Below, one piece after another: positions 41,703-51,609 of a stretch of DNA of 64,000 nt. The stretch spans positions 186,001 to 250,000 of the forward strand of contig CALPCJ010000002.1 of assembly GCA_943192975.1 (NCBI GenBank), read 5' to 3'. Each line of letters begins with the position of its first letter. Position 1 is the first letter of the stretch. This stretch comes from Senimuribacter intestinalis (GTDB lineage Bacteria > Bacillota > Clostridia > Peptostreptococcales > Anaerovoracaceae). A program made the position numbers and the translations under genes. The notes under the pieces were generated by a model, which did not search any database, had not been told where the DNA came from, and saw only the letters and a program-made list of their open reading frames with translations.

Positions 41703-43511
41703 CTATTCTTCTTCTCCGCCGTCATCATCACTGTTATCTCCAGGTTCGTCGCCTTCATTTCCCTCATCAACAGGCGGCTCAGGCGGCGTTACAACCGGTT
41801 CACCCTTGCTGACTGTTATAATAACGGTGGAACCCAATTTCACCTTGGTTCCTTCTCCCGGCGTAGAGCCGATGACGATATTCTTAGCATAAACAGTACT
41901 TTCTTCATACTTAGGCTGACCCATATGCAGCCCTGCAGCTTCCAACGTCTCTCTCGCTTCATCCAGAGTAAGACCAGTCAGAGGTGGTACCGCTATCTTG
42001 TCAGTACCCTTGCTGATGGTAATATCAATCTTTGAGCCTTTCTTTAATTCCGCACCAGAACCCGGCTCCTGATCGATAATTTCACCAACATTTGCATCGC
42101 TTTCCATCTCATGAACCACACCAAGTTCATAGCCCGCGCTTTCCAGTATATTTTCCACTAAATCCCTGTTGGTATTATAGTTCATACCGATAACGCTCGG
42201 CACCTGTCCATTGGATTTGCCGTTGCTGAGAATGACAGTGATGGTATCGCCCTTGCTGACCTTTTCGCCTTTTCTCGGATCCTGTGCCGCAATCTTACCT
42301 TCATCAATATCATCACTGCTAATAGTCTGTTCGTCGACTTCCATCTTCAGACCCATTTCTTCCAGAATTACCTTAGCTTCATCAGGAGTCTTTCCTTCTA
42401 AATCCGGTGCTTTTAATCCACCACCGAAGAAACCACTTGCAAAGAGTATTACTGCTGCAAGGGCAATCGCTCCAACTACTACAGCTGCAATAATAATTGG
42501 TTTCTTAGACTTCTTTGAAGACCTATCATCTTCCTTTATTGGAGTAGCTTTTATCTTCTTTTCTTTCTTTTTATGAGGCTTCATATCCTCAAAGATTTCA
42601 TCCTCCAACTCCTGGTTATGCTTCTGCCGGTTTTTCTCCTGAAAATCTTCTACATCAGAAGCAACAAAGACAGAATCACCTACCATCTTTGTCACAAAAT
42701 CGATGTTTCCCAATTCTTCAATCATTTCCTCCGTACTCTTATATCGGTTGGACTGGAATTTGTCAGTTGCCTTCATCACCAGTTTTTCCAATGCCGGCGG
42801 AATGCCTGATACCAGATGGGACGGCGGCGTAATCTCGTCGTTAATGTGCATGAGCGCTACCTGTACCGGATTTTCTCCGTCAAAAGGTACCTGACCTGTG
42901 AGCATTTCATAAAGAACGATACCCAGCGAATAAATATCGGACCGTTCATCCACATAAGCGCCTCTTGCCTGCTCCGGTGAAAAATAGTGTACTGAGCCGA
43001 TGACTCTATTCGTCTCGTTTGCCATAATAGTGGAATTGCTCACCGCTTTGGCAATACCAAAATCAGCCAGCTTTGCAGTGCCGTCTCGGGTAATCATGAT
43101 ATTATGTGGCTTAACATCTCTGTGAATGATATTGTTCCTATGAGCAAGCCCTAGCGCAGAAGCTACCTGTCTGGTAATCTCAATGGCACGCTTGTAGTTC
43201 ATCGGGGCTTCTTCTTTGATAATATCGCTCAGCGGTCTGCCGTCGATAAGCTCCATGACTATAAAGTTTATATCGCCTTCCTTACCGACATCATATACGC
43301 TTACAATATTCGGATGCTGAAGCCCTGCTGCCGCCTGAGACTCACGTTTAAAACTCTCTACAAACTGTATATCCTTGGTAAACTCCGGTCTCAAAATTTT
43401 AATTGCTACATATCTGTTTAAGAGTCGACATCTGGCTTTATAAACAACCGCCATGCCGCCCTCTCCGATTTTCTCAATTAGTTCATATCTTCCTGCAAGT
43501 AATTTACTCAT
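41703..43511 (-). CDS. PASTA-domain Ser/Thr protein kinase (PrkC/Stk1 family)
   Basis: 602 residues. A cytoplasmic Hanks-type kinase (GEGGMAVVYKAR, catalytic HRDVKPHNIM, DFGIAK) is followed by a charged linker, one transmembrane helix (about 350-372) and three extracellular PASTA repeats (about 378-590) that bind peptidoglycan fragments. The C-terminus is acidic. Such kinases link cell wall state to growth, division and spore germination. Its start overlaps the phosphatase stop (ATGA), so the pair is co-translated. Confidence 0.95.
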   Translation of the reverse strand: MSKLLAGRYELIEKIGEGGMAVVYKARCRLLNRYVAIKILRPEFTKDIQFVESFKRESQAAAGLQHPNIVSVYDVGKEGDINFIVMELIDGRPLSDIIKEEAPMNYKRAIEITRQVASALGLAHRNNIIHRDVKPHNIMITRDGTAKLADFGIAKAVSNSTIMANETNRVIGSVHYFSPEQARGAYVDERSDIYSLGIVLYEMLTGQVPFDGENPVQVALMHINDEITPPSHLVSGIPPALEKLVMKATDKFQSNRYKSTEEMIEELGNIDFVTKMVGDSVFVASDVEDFQEKNRQKHNQELEDEIFEDMKPHKKKEKKIKATPIKEDDRSSKKSKKPIIIAAVVVGAIALAAVILFASGFFGGGLKAPDLEGKTPDEAKVILEEMGLKMEVDEQTISSDDIDEGKIAAQDPRKGEKVSKGDTITVILSNGKSNGQVPSVIGMNYNTNRDLVENILESAGYELGVVHEMESDANVGEIIDQEPGSGAELKKGSKIDITISKGTDKIAVPPLTGLTLDEARETLEAAGLHMGQPKYEESTVYAKNIVIGSTPGEGTKVKLGSTVIITVSKGEPVVTPPEPPVDEGNEGDEPGDNSDDDGGEEE

Positions 43512-44251
43512 CTGATATCATCCTCCGTCACTTTCAAGACTACCATCGTAATATTGTCGCTGCCACCATTTCTGTTGGCGGCTTCTACCAGTTCGTTACA
43601 GATGTGGGTCATGGATTCTTCCTCGGTTAACCGGCTAATTAATTCGCTCTTTTCAACTTCTCCGTAAAGTCCGTCTGTGCAAATCAGTATCATGTCCCCC
43701 GCTTCAATGGAAACCTGAAAAAAATCAGGCTCAATGGTATAATCTGCGCCTACGGCTCTTGTTATCATATTTTTGTTCTCGTGGTTTGCTGCCTCTTCTT
43801 CTGAAATAATCCCAGCTTTCAAAAGTGTATTCACATAGGTATGATCCTCAGTAATCTGGTTCAGTTCTCCGTCTCTGAGAACATATGCCCTGCTGTCGCC
43901 TACATTAGCTATGTAAAGCTGATTATCCGCTACATAAGCGATGACCACTGTAGTTGCCATACCTTTATTTTTCTCAAAACGCTGTGACATCTCAAGTATC
44001 TTAAAGTTTACATCCTTCAGACATTCCTCAAAATATGCGCCAATTTCTTCCGCTGTAGAAAGTGCCTCCATCGAATGAGTTTCGACATATTTTGCAATGC
44101 CGTTTACACAGGTCCTGCTGGCAATCTCTCCGGAATTATTCCCCCCAACTCCGTCAGCGACAATAAACACCCTGTCCTTTTTCATGACAAAACAAGCGTC
44201 TTCGTTGTTGCTGCGCCTCTGGCCTTTATCTGTCTTAAAGCCTACCTCCAT
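43508..44251 (-). CDS. PP2C-type Ser/Thr phosphatase (Stp/PrpC family)
   Basis: 247-residue manganese-dependent phosphatase that reverses phosphorylation by the adjacent kinase. Motifs include RRSNNEDA, VADGVGGNNSG, NVGDSRAYVL, TEDHT and GGSDNITMVVL, covering the metal-binding Asp residues. It starts at 44251 behind AAAGGAGA, 13 bp after rsmB, and overlaps the kinase gene by 4 bp. Confidence 0.95.
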   Translation of the reverse strand: MEVGFKTDKGQRRSNNEDACFVMKKDRVFIVADGVGGNNSGEIASRTCVNGIAKYVETHSMEALSTAEEIGAYFEECLKDVNFKILEMSQRFEKNKGMATTVVIAYVADNQLYIANVGDSRAYVLRDGELNQITEDHTYVNTLLKAGIISEEEAANHENKNMITRAVGADYTIEPDFFQVSIEAGDMILICTDGLYGEVEKSELISRLTEEESMTHICNELVEAANRNGGSDNITMVVLKVTEDDIR

Positions 44252-44264
44252 ATATAATCTCCTT

Positions 44265-45551
44265 TCAGCATTTTTGCTTTCTCATTTTACAGATATAAAA
44301 TCCGTCCGTTTCATCTGTGTCCGGCAGATACTGTCGTTCAAACAGCAGTGTAAACCCTGACCTTTCTTTGAGAAAGCGTTCTACAACTTCTGTATTCTCT
44401 ATTCGATTCACCGTACAGGTACTGTAAACCAAAATCCCTCCCTCTTTTACATAACAACTGGCAGTTAAAAGAATCCGAAGCTGCTTTTCAGAAAGTTCTC
44501 TGCCCTCGCCTGCAAGTTCTTTATATTTAATCTCAGGTTTTCTCCGAATCACACCAAGACCCGAACATGGACCATCTACCAGAACGCAGTCCGCAGAATC
44601 CCTCAAATCTTCCCGCAGTACGCATCCGTCACTTTCTTCGGTGATAATGTTGGAAAGTCCAAGCCTCTGTGCCTGCTGCTCAATTAATGTGAGTTTGTGT
44701 CCGTATATATCAAAGGCTTTTACTACCCCTTTATTTCCCATCATTTCAGCCATCGCCAGACTCTTGCCGCCCGGCGCTGCACAAATATCAAGCACTGTCT
44801 GTCCCGGCAAAGGATTCACCGCCTCTGCTGCAAGAACCGATGCCTCGTCCTGTACAGAGAAAAGCCCCTGTTCATAAGCCTTCGTCTCCAAAAGTCCGCT
44901 GCCGCTGACAAAGAGCACCCTCTCGCTCAAGGCAGCTTCCTCTATAACAAATCCTTTTTCAGTCAACTGCTCTGCCAGAGACTTTCTGTCTGTTCTCGTC
45001 ATGTTCACCCGAATGGAAAGTTTTGGTCGATCGTTTCCTGCTTTCAAAATCTGCTCTGCCTTCTGCATCCCATACTGAGATAGCAGGAGCTCCACAATCC
45101 ACGGCGCATAAGAATATCTGACGGAAAGGTAGGAAATCAGGTCCTTTTTCGAATCAGGCAGCTTAATATCTGCGCCCTTCTTCTGATAACCTCTAAGCAC
45201 ACCATTTATAAAACCGTCTCTGCCCGGTGCCAGCTTCTTAGCAAGCTTTACTGTCTCCCCGATAGCTGCATAAGGCGGCACTGATTCCATAAAAATCAGC
45301 TGATAGAGCCCCATGCGAAGCAGCGTCAGAACCTGTTTTTTTATGCCGGAAAGTCCCTTGGGAATCAGATGCGCAAGAAGATAGTCAAGGTATATCCGAT
45401 TCTCCAACACGCCGTATACCAGTTCCCGTACAAAGGCAGGATTATCTGGATTTTGCAGCCCAATCTGTCTGTTCAACTCCAGATTGGAATACGCCTGATT
45501 CTTTTCAATTTCAAAAAGCACTGAATAGGCTGTTTTCCGATTGCAGTCCAT
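44265..45551 (-). CDS. rsmB: 16S rRNA (cytosine-967-C5)-methyltransferase
   Basis: About 428 residues: an N-terminal NusB-like RNA-binding domain, then a Rossmann methyltransferase with the SAM motif DICAAPGGKS, PCSGLGVIRRKPE (Cys for product release) and the catalytic Cys in YSTCTV. It methylates C967 of 16S rRNA. I prefer the ATG at 45551, ten bases after GGGGAAGG, over the GTG at 45560, which is too close to it. It is part of the conserved def-fmt-peptidase-rsmB-stp-prkC string. Confidence 0.92.
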   Translation of the reverse strand: MDCNRKTAYSVLFEIEKNQAYSNLELNRQIGLQNPDNPAFVRELVYGVLENRIYLDYLLAHLIPKGLSGIKKQVLTLLRMGLYQLIFMESVPPYAAIGETVKLAKKLAPGRDGFINGVLRGYQKKGADIKLPDSKKDLISYLSVRYSYAPWIVELLLSQYGMQKAEQILKAGNDRPKLSIRVNMTRTDRKSLAEQLTEKGFVIEEAALSERVLFVSGSGLLETKAYEQGLFSVQDEASVLAAEAVNPLPGQTVLDICAAPGGKSLAMAEMMGNKGVVKAFDIYGHKLTLIEQQAQRLGLSNIITEESDGCVLREDLRDSADCVLVDGPCSGLGVIRRKPEIKYKELAGEGRELSEKQLRILLTASCYVKEGGILVYSTCTVNRIENTEVVERFLKERSGFTLLFERQYLPDTDETDGFYICKMRKQKC

Positions 45552-45552
45552 A

Positions 45553-46272
45553 TCAATCACGCCTTCCCCTGATTGCTAAGATTCTGAGAAGATTGGCAAC
45601 TGCTACAGCAAGAGCTGCCACATAGGTGAGCGCTGCTGCACTAAGCACTTTCTTTGCGCCTGCTTTTTCTTCCATGGTGACAATCCCCAGTTCCTCCATC
45701 TGCACAATCGCTCTATGGCTGGCATCAAACTCCACCGGAAGCGTAATCAGATGAAATATAACTATCGCAACAAATGCCAGTACACCGATATTAAAAATAG
45801 TATTTCCCATGGCATACATCTCATAGCTTTGTCCTGCTAAAAGTCCCAGCCCTACAATAATTAAAATCCATGTAAAGCTGGATGCAAGGTTAACTACAGG
45901 CACGATAGCATTTCTGATTTTCAGCGGCGCATAACTTCTGGCATGTTGAATAGCATGACCTGCCTCGTGACAGGCTACACTGATTGCCGCAACCGAAGAA
46001 ACACCATACACATCCTGAGACAAGCTCAGTGTTCTGTTTCTTGGATCGTAATTATCTGTTAGATTGCCAGGAATCTGGCGAATCTCCACATCTCTAAGTC
46101 CATTGCTGTCCAGCACTCTTCTTGCTGCCTCTGCACCAGTCATATTTCTGTGATTGTGCACAGAAGAATATTTCCTAAAAGAACTTTTCACTTTTGCTTG
46201 TGCAAACAACGCCAGCAACATAGCTGGCAGCAGAAAAATGAGACTGGATCCTCCATAATAAAAATGAAACAT
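45553..46272 (-). CDS. Membrane zinc metallopeptidase (YugP family)
   Basis: 239 residues with an N-terminal membrane segment, the zinc motif HEAGHA (about 107-112) and two to three further hydrophobic segments, as in the YugP/PF04298 family. The role is not established. It starts at 46272 behind AAGGGGG. The position between fmt and rsmB is widely conserved in clostridia, which suggests simple co-transcription with translation genes. Confidence 0.9.
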   Translation of the reverse strand: MFHFYYGGSSLIFLLPAMLLALFAQAKVKSSFRKYSSVHNHRNMTGAEAARRVLDSNGLRDVEIRQIPGNLTDNYDPRNRTLSLSQDVYGVSSVAAISVACHEAGHAIQHARSYAPLKIRNAIVPVVNLASSFTWILIIVGLGLLAGQSYEMYAMGNTIFNIGVLAFVAIVIFHLITLPVEFDASHRAIVQMEELGIVTMEEKAGAKKVLSAAALTYVAALAVAVANLLRILAIRGRRD

Positions 46273-46291
46273 TTCTTTTTCCCCCTTTTAT

Positions 46292-47224
46292 TTATTCGAA
46301 TAAGCTGTCTATCTCTATTTTGTTGCCCCTGAGATAATCCTTCACAGAAACCCGTTTCTTTCCAGGCATTTGAATTTCTGTAATGCGAAGCACCTGCCCA
46401 TCTCCGCAAGCCGTATCAACGCCGTTATCTGAAACGCAGATAATGGTACCCGGCGCCTTTGATGTTTTTTCTGCCACAGGCTCCGCGCTCCAAATCTTCA
46501 TCACCACGTCGCCATAATTGCAAAATGCTCCTGGCCACGGATCAAAAGCGCGAATTTGCTGCTGAATTTCTATAGGACTCTTGTGAAAGTCAATTTTTCC
46601 ATCCTGTTTGGAAATCATGCCGGCATAGCTTGAGAGACTGTCATCCTGCTTTTCCGGGGAAATATTCCCCGCTTCAATGCGCGGCAAAGTCTCCACTAAA
46701 AGCTTTGCGCCGAGTTCTGCCAAATCGTCATGAAGCTGCTGACAATTTCTATCTCCGATAACAAGACTTGCTTTGCTGAGCATATCTCCGGTGTCAAGCC
46801 CCACATCCATCTGCATAATGGTTACACCGGTTTCCTCCTCACCCTGCAAAATCGCATGCTGTATAGGCGACGCGCCGCGCAGCTTCGGCAAAAGAGACGC
46901 ATGAACATTGACACAGCCATATTTAGGCAAATCTAGAATCTCTTTTTGAATAATCTGTCCGTAAGCCACTACAACGATGATGTCCGGTCCATACGCTTTA
47001 AGCGTTTGCAAAACTTCCGTATCTTGTTTGATTTTTTCAGGCTGCAGAACCTTAATTCCATGTTCTACTGCCAGTTCTTTCACCGGCGTAAACTGGATCT
47101 TCTTTCCTCTGTTTTTGGCTTTATCAGGCTGCGTTACCACATAACCCACCTGATGACCTGCCTCCAAAATTTTCGCAAGCACCGGAACCGAAAAATCCGG
47201 TGTGCCCATGAAAACTAATTTCAT
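46292..47224 (-). CDS. fmt: Methionyl-tRNA formyltransferase
   Basis: 310 residues. The N-terminal formyltransferase fold has the catalytic loop HASLLPKLRGASPIQ and the folate site; an OB-like C-terminal domain binds tRNA. It formylates initiator Met-tRNA. Its ATG overlaps the def stop codon (TAATG), a common def-fmt coupling, with GAGGTAG upstream. Confidence 0.96.
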   Translation of the reverse strand: MKLVFMGTPDFSVPVLAKILEAGHQVGYVVTQPDKAKNRGKKIQFTPVKELAVEHGIKVLQPEKIKQDTEVLQTLKAYGPDIIVVVAYGQIIQKEILDLPKYGCVNVHASLLPKLRGASPIQHAILQGEEETGVTIMQMDVGLDTGDMLSKASLVIGDRNCQQLHDDLAELGAKLLVETLPRIEAGNISPEKQDDSLSSYAGMISKQDGKIDFHKSPIEIQQQIRAFDPWPGAFCNYGDVVMKIWSAEPVAEKTSKAPGTIICVSDNGVDTACGDGQVLRITEIQMPGKKRVSVKDYLRGNKIEIDSLFE

Positions 47225-47706
47225 TAACTTTCTACCTCTTCATCATATTCCGGTTCTCTGACGTTTACCGCTTTATCCGTATAAAGAATACCGTCCAGAT
47301 GGTCGTTTTCGTGACACATCACGCGAGCGTCCCAGCCTTCAAAATCATAAATCTTCTCTTCTCCGTTAAAGTCCAGCGCCTTGATTTTGATTCTTTCAGG
47401 TCTGTCCACAGTTCCAATCAGTCCCGGCACGCTCAGACAGCCTTCATCGCCAGAAACAGAACCTTCCTGCTCCAAAATTTCAGGATTAATCATATAGTAT
47501 ATTTTACCGCCTTGCTCAGGTTCTGCTACAAACATTCTGCGCATAATACCAACCTGCGGTGCTGCAAGTCCGCAGCCCGACTGCTGGTGCATGGTTTCCA
47601 CCATATCCTCCAAAGTCTGCCGAATGCGGTCTGTCACTTCAGAAACCTCTCGGCAGTGCTTCCTGAGAATTTCATCTCCATCTAACACAACATTTCTAAT
47701 TGCCAT
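47224..47706 (-). CDS. def: Peptide deformylase
   Basis: 160 residues with all three deformylase motifs: GCGLAAPQVG, EGCLSVPG and HENDH (metal His pair and catalytic Glu). It removes the N-formyl group from new proteins. It starts at 47706 behind AAAGGAGAA, 26 bp after priA. Confidence 0.96.
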   Translation of the reverse strand: MAIRNVVLDGDEILRKHCREVSEVTDRIRQTLEDMVETMHQQSGCGLAAPQVGIMRRMFVAEPEQGGKIYYMINPEILEQEGSVSGDEGCLSVPGLIGTVDRPERIKIKALDFNGEEKIYDFEGWDARVMCHENDHLDGILYTDKAVNVREPEYDEEVES

Positions 47707-47732
47707 CTCTCATTCTCCTTTTATGCTTTATC

Positions 47733-49739
47733 TTAAATGGTGCTGTACGGATTGACGTCAATAGTCATCGCACAACTATCCCTATTTTTCTTTAAATTTT
47801 CTCCGAAACAGTCAATGCAGTAAATATACTTGTTTCTAAGTCCTTTCGGACATTTAATCAGTATAAAATAGCGAAAACTGTCCTTCCCCTTAAAATGATA
47901 GGACGGCTTGGGTTCAAAGATGCTGCTCTCCTCTTCAATCTTACAGCGAATCAGATAGTTCCTGCAGCTTTCTGCCGTCTCAAGGGCATATTCTTCCTTC
48001 TCACTTGTAAATTCGACCAGAATTAAATCTGAGAAAGGCGGGTAGTCCATCATCCGCCTGATGGAAGCCTCCATCTGAAAGAAGCCCTCGTAATCATGGT
48101 TTGCCGCCGTAGTCAGCGCAAAATTATCCGGCGTATAGGACTGTACGATTACATACCCTTCCTCTTCACCTCTGCCAGCTCTTCCAGAAACCTGAGTCAC
48201 TAGCTGAAAAGTTCTCTCCGTCGACCTATAATCGGGAATATGAAGACTGATGTCGGCAGCAACGACACCGACAAGTCCAACATTTTTAAAGTCCAGACCT
48301 TTCGCGACCAGCTGCGTGCCGATAAGAATCTCCGTCTTTCCCTTTGAGAAGTTCCCGATAATCCGGTTAATTTCTCTGCTATTTTTAGCGGTATCAAGGT
48401 CCAGCCGCTCCACCTTTCTGTCTGGAAACAGCTCCCTTGTGAATTCTTCCACCTTTTCAGTACCTGAACCAAAATACTTGATATATTTGCTGCCGCATTT
48501 TGGACAGCTTGCCGGTACAGAAAATTTTTTTCCGCAGTAATGGCAAACCCCTGCGTTTTCTTTCTTATGATAAGTTAAGGAAATACCACACTCCGGACAC
48601 TCCATTACCTCACCACACTCCCTGCAGGAAATAAAGGTGGAATAGCCTCTGCGGTTGAGAAACAATATAATCTGCTGTCCTTTTGCAAGGGTTTCCTCCA
48701 TCTTTCGATAAAGCCTGTCGCTGAAAACAGTTCGATTGCCTTCTCTCAATTCTTCCCGCATATCTACAAGTTCTACCGTAGGAAGAGGTGCGCTGTTATA
48801 GCGCTGCTTTAGGGTGATAAGCCGGTAAATCCCTTCCTTCGCCCGCTGGTAAGAAACCACCGACGGCGTTGCGCTGCCCAGAATCAATACCCCCTGATAG
48901 TACATGAGTCGTTTCAGAGCAATATCCACTGTATCGTATTTCGGCGTCATATCCGACTTATAGGTCGCTTCGTGCTCCTCGTCCATGATGATAACGCCGA
49001 TGTTTTCAAGGGGAGCAAAGACGCCCAATCTGGCGCCGATGACGATGTTCGCCTTTCCCGCCCTGATTCTCTGCCATTCATCAAAACGCTCTCGTTTTGT
49101 CAGCTTGCTGTGTAAAACTGCGATGGATTTCTTTCCAAACCTGGCAATAAAACGGTCGATAATCTGCTTCGTCAGCGCGATTTCAGGCACGAGCATAATA
49201 GCTGTTTTACTCGCCGCAAGAACCTCTGCGATGACCTGCATATAAACTTCCGTCTTGCCACTTCCGGTGACCCCGTGAATGAGAAAACTTTCCTGTCTTC
49301 CTCCTCTGACCGCGCAGCTGATGGTATCTACTGCTATCTGCTGCTCCTCTGTCAGATTTCTGATGTCCTGTTTCTCGCCCTCTGCGTCCTTGTAGGGTTC
49401 CTTTTCTTTGCCCTCTTTTGCAGGATTTCCGTTTGGCACAAAACATTTAACAGCGTCCAAATATTTGATTCCGTATCGCTTCTTCATCCAAATACAAGTT
49501 TTCACCATCTCAGGATTCAGGGAGATATCCGGATTTTTTCCAGTAATCGCTTTGATTTTGGAAACCTCGCAATCGGGGGTAACTCCCTCTTCAAAGACAT
49601 AAGCGTTCTTTGGCTTATTACCTCTGTTAAAGGACACCTCTACGATGTCCCCAACTGTAATATCATCGGGCGCTGCATATGTATAGTATGTGTCCGTATG
49701 CCTGCTGTTATGATTAATAACTACGTTTATATATTTCAT
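47733..49739 (-). CDS. priA: Primosomal protein N' (replication restart helicase PriA)
   Basis: 668 residues, somewhat shorter than the usual 730-800. An N-terminal 3'BD-type domain, helicase motifs GVTGSGKT (Walker A) and DEEH, the zinc-binding insert (CRECGEVMECPEC ... CHYCGKKF ... CPKCG) and the C-terminal helicase half (GTQLVAKGLDFKNV) are all present, so it looks functional. It restarts stalled replication forks. There is no convincing ribosome site before 49739; the start lies right after the asnA stop, so translation may depend on coupling. Confidence 0.94.
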   Translation of the reverse strand: MKYINVVINHNSRHTDTYYTYAAPDDITVGDIVEVSFNRGNKPKNAYVFEEGVTPDCEVSKIKAITGKNPDISLNPEMVKTCIWMKKRYGIKYLDAVKCFVPNGNPAKEGKEKEPYKDAEGEKQDIRNLTEEQQIAVDTISCAVRGGRQESFLIHGVTGSGKTEVYMQVIAEVLAASKTAIMLVPEIALTKQIIDRFIARFGKKSIAVLHSKLTKRERFDEWQRIRAGKANIVIGARLGVFAPLENIGVIIMDEEHEATYKSDMTPKYDTVDIALKRLMYYQGVLILGSATPSVVSYQRAKEGIYRLITLKQRYNSAPLPTVELVDMREELREGNRTVFSDRLYRKMEETLAKGQQIILFLNRRGYSTFISCRECGEVMECPECGISLTYHKKENAGVCHYCGKKFSVPASCPKCGSKYIKYFGSGTEKVEEFTRELFPDRKVERLDLDTAKNSREINRIIGNFSKGKTEILIGTQLVAKGLDFKNVGLVGVVAADISLHIPDYRSTERTFQLVTQVSGRAGRGEEEGYVIVQSYTPDNFALTTAANHDYEGFFQMEASIRRMMDYPPFSDLILVEFTSEKEEYALETAESCRNYLIRCKIEEESSIFEPKPSYHFKGKDSFRYFILIKCPKGLRNKYIYCIDCFGENLKKNRDSCAMTIDVNPYSTI

Positions 49740-49740
49740 C

Positions 49741-50751
49741 TTATAGTAAGAAAATATTATCTTTTTTGCACTCGGAAATCATATCCTCCGGCCATACAGA
49801 AACCTGCACCTCACCAATGTGAGCTTTACGCAGGAAGTACATGCACAGCCTGCTCTGTCCGATGCCGCCGCCAATGGAATACGGCAGCTCATCGCTTAAA
49901 ATGGCTTGATGGAAAGACTGGCTTCTTCTGTCATCAGCGCCTGCCAGCTTCAACTGGCGATCCATAGCATCGGCATCTACGCGGATGCCCATAGAGGATA
50001 TCTCAAAGGCTCTGTCCAGCACATCGTTCCATAAGATAATATCCCCATTCAGTTCCCAGTCGTCATAGTCCGGAGATCTTCCGTCGTGCTTTTCGCCTGA
50101 GGTCAAGGTTCCACCGATTTTTTCAATAAAGACTGCGCCGTGAGTTTTGCAGATTAAATCTTCTCTTTCCTTTGGTGTCTTATTTGGATACATATCTGCA
50201 AGTTCCTGGCTGGTAATAAAATAAATCTCATTAGGAATCTCTGTCTGTAAATCTCTGTAAAGACGATTTACATAATCCCCCAGATTCTTCATTGCGTTGT
50301 AAATGGTTGTCACTGTCTCGTGGAGATACTCCGTGTTTCTCTGCTCTTTGGTGATTACCTTTTCCCAGTCCCACTGATCTACGTAGACAGAGTGGAGGTT
50401 GTCAAGCTCTTCGTCTCTTCTGATTGCATTCATATCTGTATAAATGCCGTGTCCCGGCTTAATTCCATATTTTCCAAGAGCCATTCTCTTCCATTTTGCG
50501 AGAGACTGCACTACTTCAACTTCTTTTTCTTCAAGGTCAAGCAGGCTGAATGAAACTCTACGCTCCACACCGTTCAAGTTGTCGTTCAGTCCGGTCTCCG
50601 GAAAAACAAAGAGAGGTGCGGATACTCTTCGCAGGTTTAACCCGTAAGCCAGTTCCTGCTGAAAGTAATCCTTAATTTTTTTGATTGCACGCTGGGTTTC
50701 CAGCGGACTGATTACCGGTGAGTAGTCCTTCGGTGTGATTAATTGTGCCAT
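49741..50751 (-). CDS. asnA: Aspartate--ammonia ligase (asparagine synthetase A)
   Basis: 336 residues, the standard length. It makes asparagine from aspartate, ammonia and ATP and has a class II aminoacyl-tRNA-synthetase-like fold: QRAIKKIKDYF at the N-terminus, DMNAIRRDEELDNLHSVYVDQWDWE, and GGGIGQSRLCM (motif 3) near the end. It starts at 50751 behind GGAGGAAAC; the frame is open to 50814 without a ribosome site. No T-box fits in the 37-bp gap to queH. Confidence 0.95.
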   Translation of the reverse strand: MAQLITPKDYSPVISPLETQRAIKKIKDYFQQELAYGLNLRRVSAPLFVFPETGLNDNLNGVERRVSFSLLDLEEKEVEVVQSLAKWKRMALGKYGIKPGHGIYTDMNAIRRDEELDNLHSVYVDQWDWEKVITKEQRNTEYLHETVTTIYNAMKNLGDYVNRLYRDLQTEIPNEIYFITSQELADMYPNKTPKEREDLICKTHGAVFIEKIGGTLTSGEKHDGRSPDYDDWELNGDIILWNDVLDRAFEISSMGIRVDADAMDRQLKLAGADDRRSQSFHQAILSDELPYSIGGGIGQSRLCMYFLRKAHIGEVQVSVWPEDMISECKKDNIFLL

Positions 50752-50788
50752 TTTTGTTTCCTCCATATTATATCTCAAAAATATTGAA

Positions 50789-51442
50789 TTATCGTTTTGA
50801 ATACTCGCAGCCACAGTAGTTCTGTCTGTAAAGACCGTATTCCTTAGATAGCTGAATGCTGCGATGAAATCCCGCCTTTTTCTTAAAGTCGATGTCCAGA
50901 AATTCTATGCCATACTGCACTGCAAATTTCTTTCCGATTTCTGAAATGAGCGGATAATTTTTATGAGGACTTACAGTCAGGGTTGTGGCAAAAATGCCAT
51001 ATCCCTTGGCTGCCGCTGTCTGTGCCGTCTTTTCAAGACGCATATCGAAGCAAATCGTGCAGCGCGCCCCGCCTTCCGGTTCATTACTGAAGCCGGATAC
51101 CCGCGTATAATACGCGTCCGGCTCATATATTCCCTCCATAAAGTGAATCTTCTGCGTACCGCCGAGATTCTGGTTATATTTCTCAATAAAAGCGATTTGG
51201 TTCATCTTCCGCTTCTCATATTCCTCTCCGTCAGTGATACACGGGTTATAGAAAAAAACGGTGATATCATAATCAGGTGCCAGCCGCTCAATAACCGATG
51301 TGCTACAAGGTCCGCAGCAACTGTGAAGAAGCAGCGGCGGTTTCATGGCGGTTTCGCCTGCGCCCGTAAGACCGCACATGCAGTCAGAACAGTCAGAAAT
51401 GCCTCTTTCCAAGCTCCAAGGAGTTGTTTCTTTCTTTGTCAT
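50789..51442 (-). CDS. queH: Epoxyqueuosine reductase QueH
   Basis: 217 residues of the QueH (DUF208) family, which reduces epoxyqueuosine to queuosine in tRNA. It has the conserved cysteines LLLHSCCGPCS, C-x2-C in GARCTICFD and the C-terminal YCGCEYS, which bind an iron-sulfur cluster and a second metal. The first 32 residues form a Cys-rich extension (SDCSDCMCG) that most QueH proteins lack. The start at 51442 has AAGGAG 12 bases upstream; a start at 51346 (MKPPLLL) is an alternative. queG/queA are not in the window. Confidence 0.9.
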   Translation of the reverse strand: MTKKETTPWSLERGISDCSDCMCGLTGAGETAMKPPLLLHSCCGPCSTSVIERLAPDYDITVFFYNPCITDGEEYEKRKMNQIAFIEKYNQNLGGTQKIHFMEGIYEPDAYYTRVSGFSNEPEGGARCTICFDMRLEKTAQTAAAKGYGIFATTLTVSPHKNYPLISEIGKKFAVQYGIEFLDIDFKKKAGFHRSIQLSKEYGLYRQNYCGCEYSKR

Positions 51443-51609
51443 AGTTACTGCTTGCTCCTTCCTGATTTTTCTCTGGTATTTTATGAACTATTGACTCTTT
51501 ATTATATCCGATTTCGCACAGTTTTACAATAAATTCGCCGGAAAAAGTTGACTTTTTCTTTTCCAGCCCTTAAGATTGAAGCAGTACAAAAAGAAACGAG
51601 GACTCTGCT

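Noticed and set aside
46150..46332. Plus-strand ORF at the fmt/zinc peptidase junction
   Set aside because: It is antisense to two real genes and has low-complexity composition.
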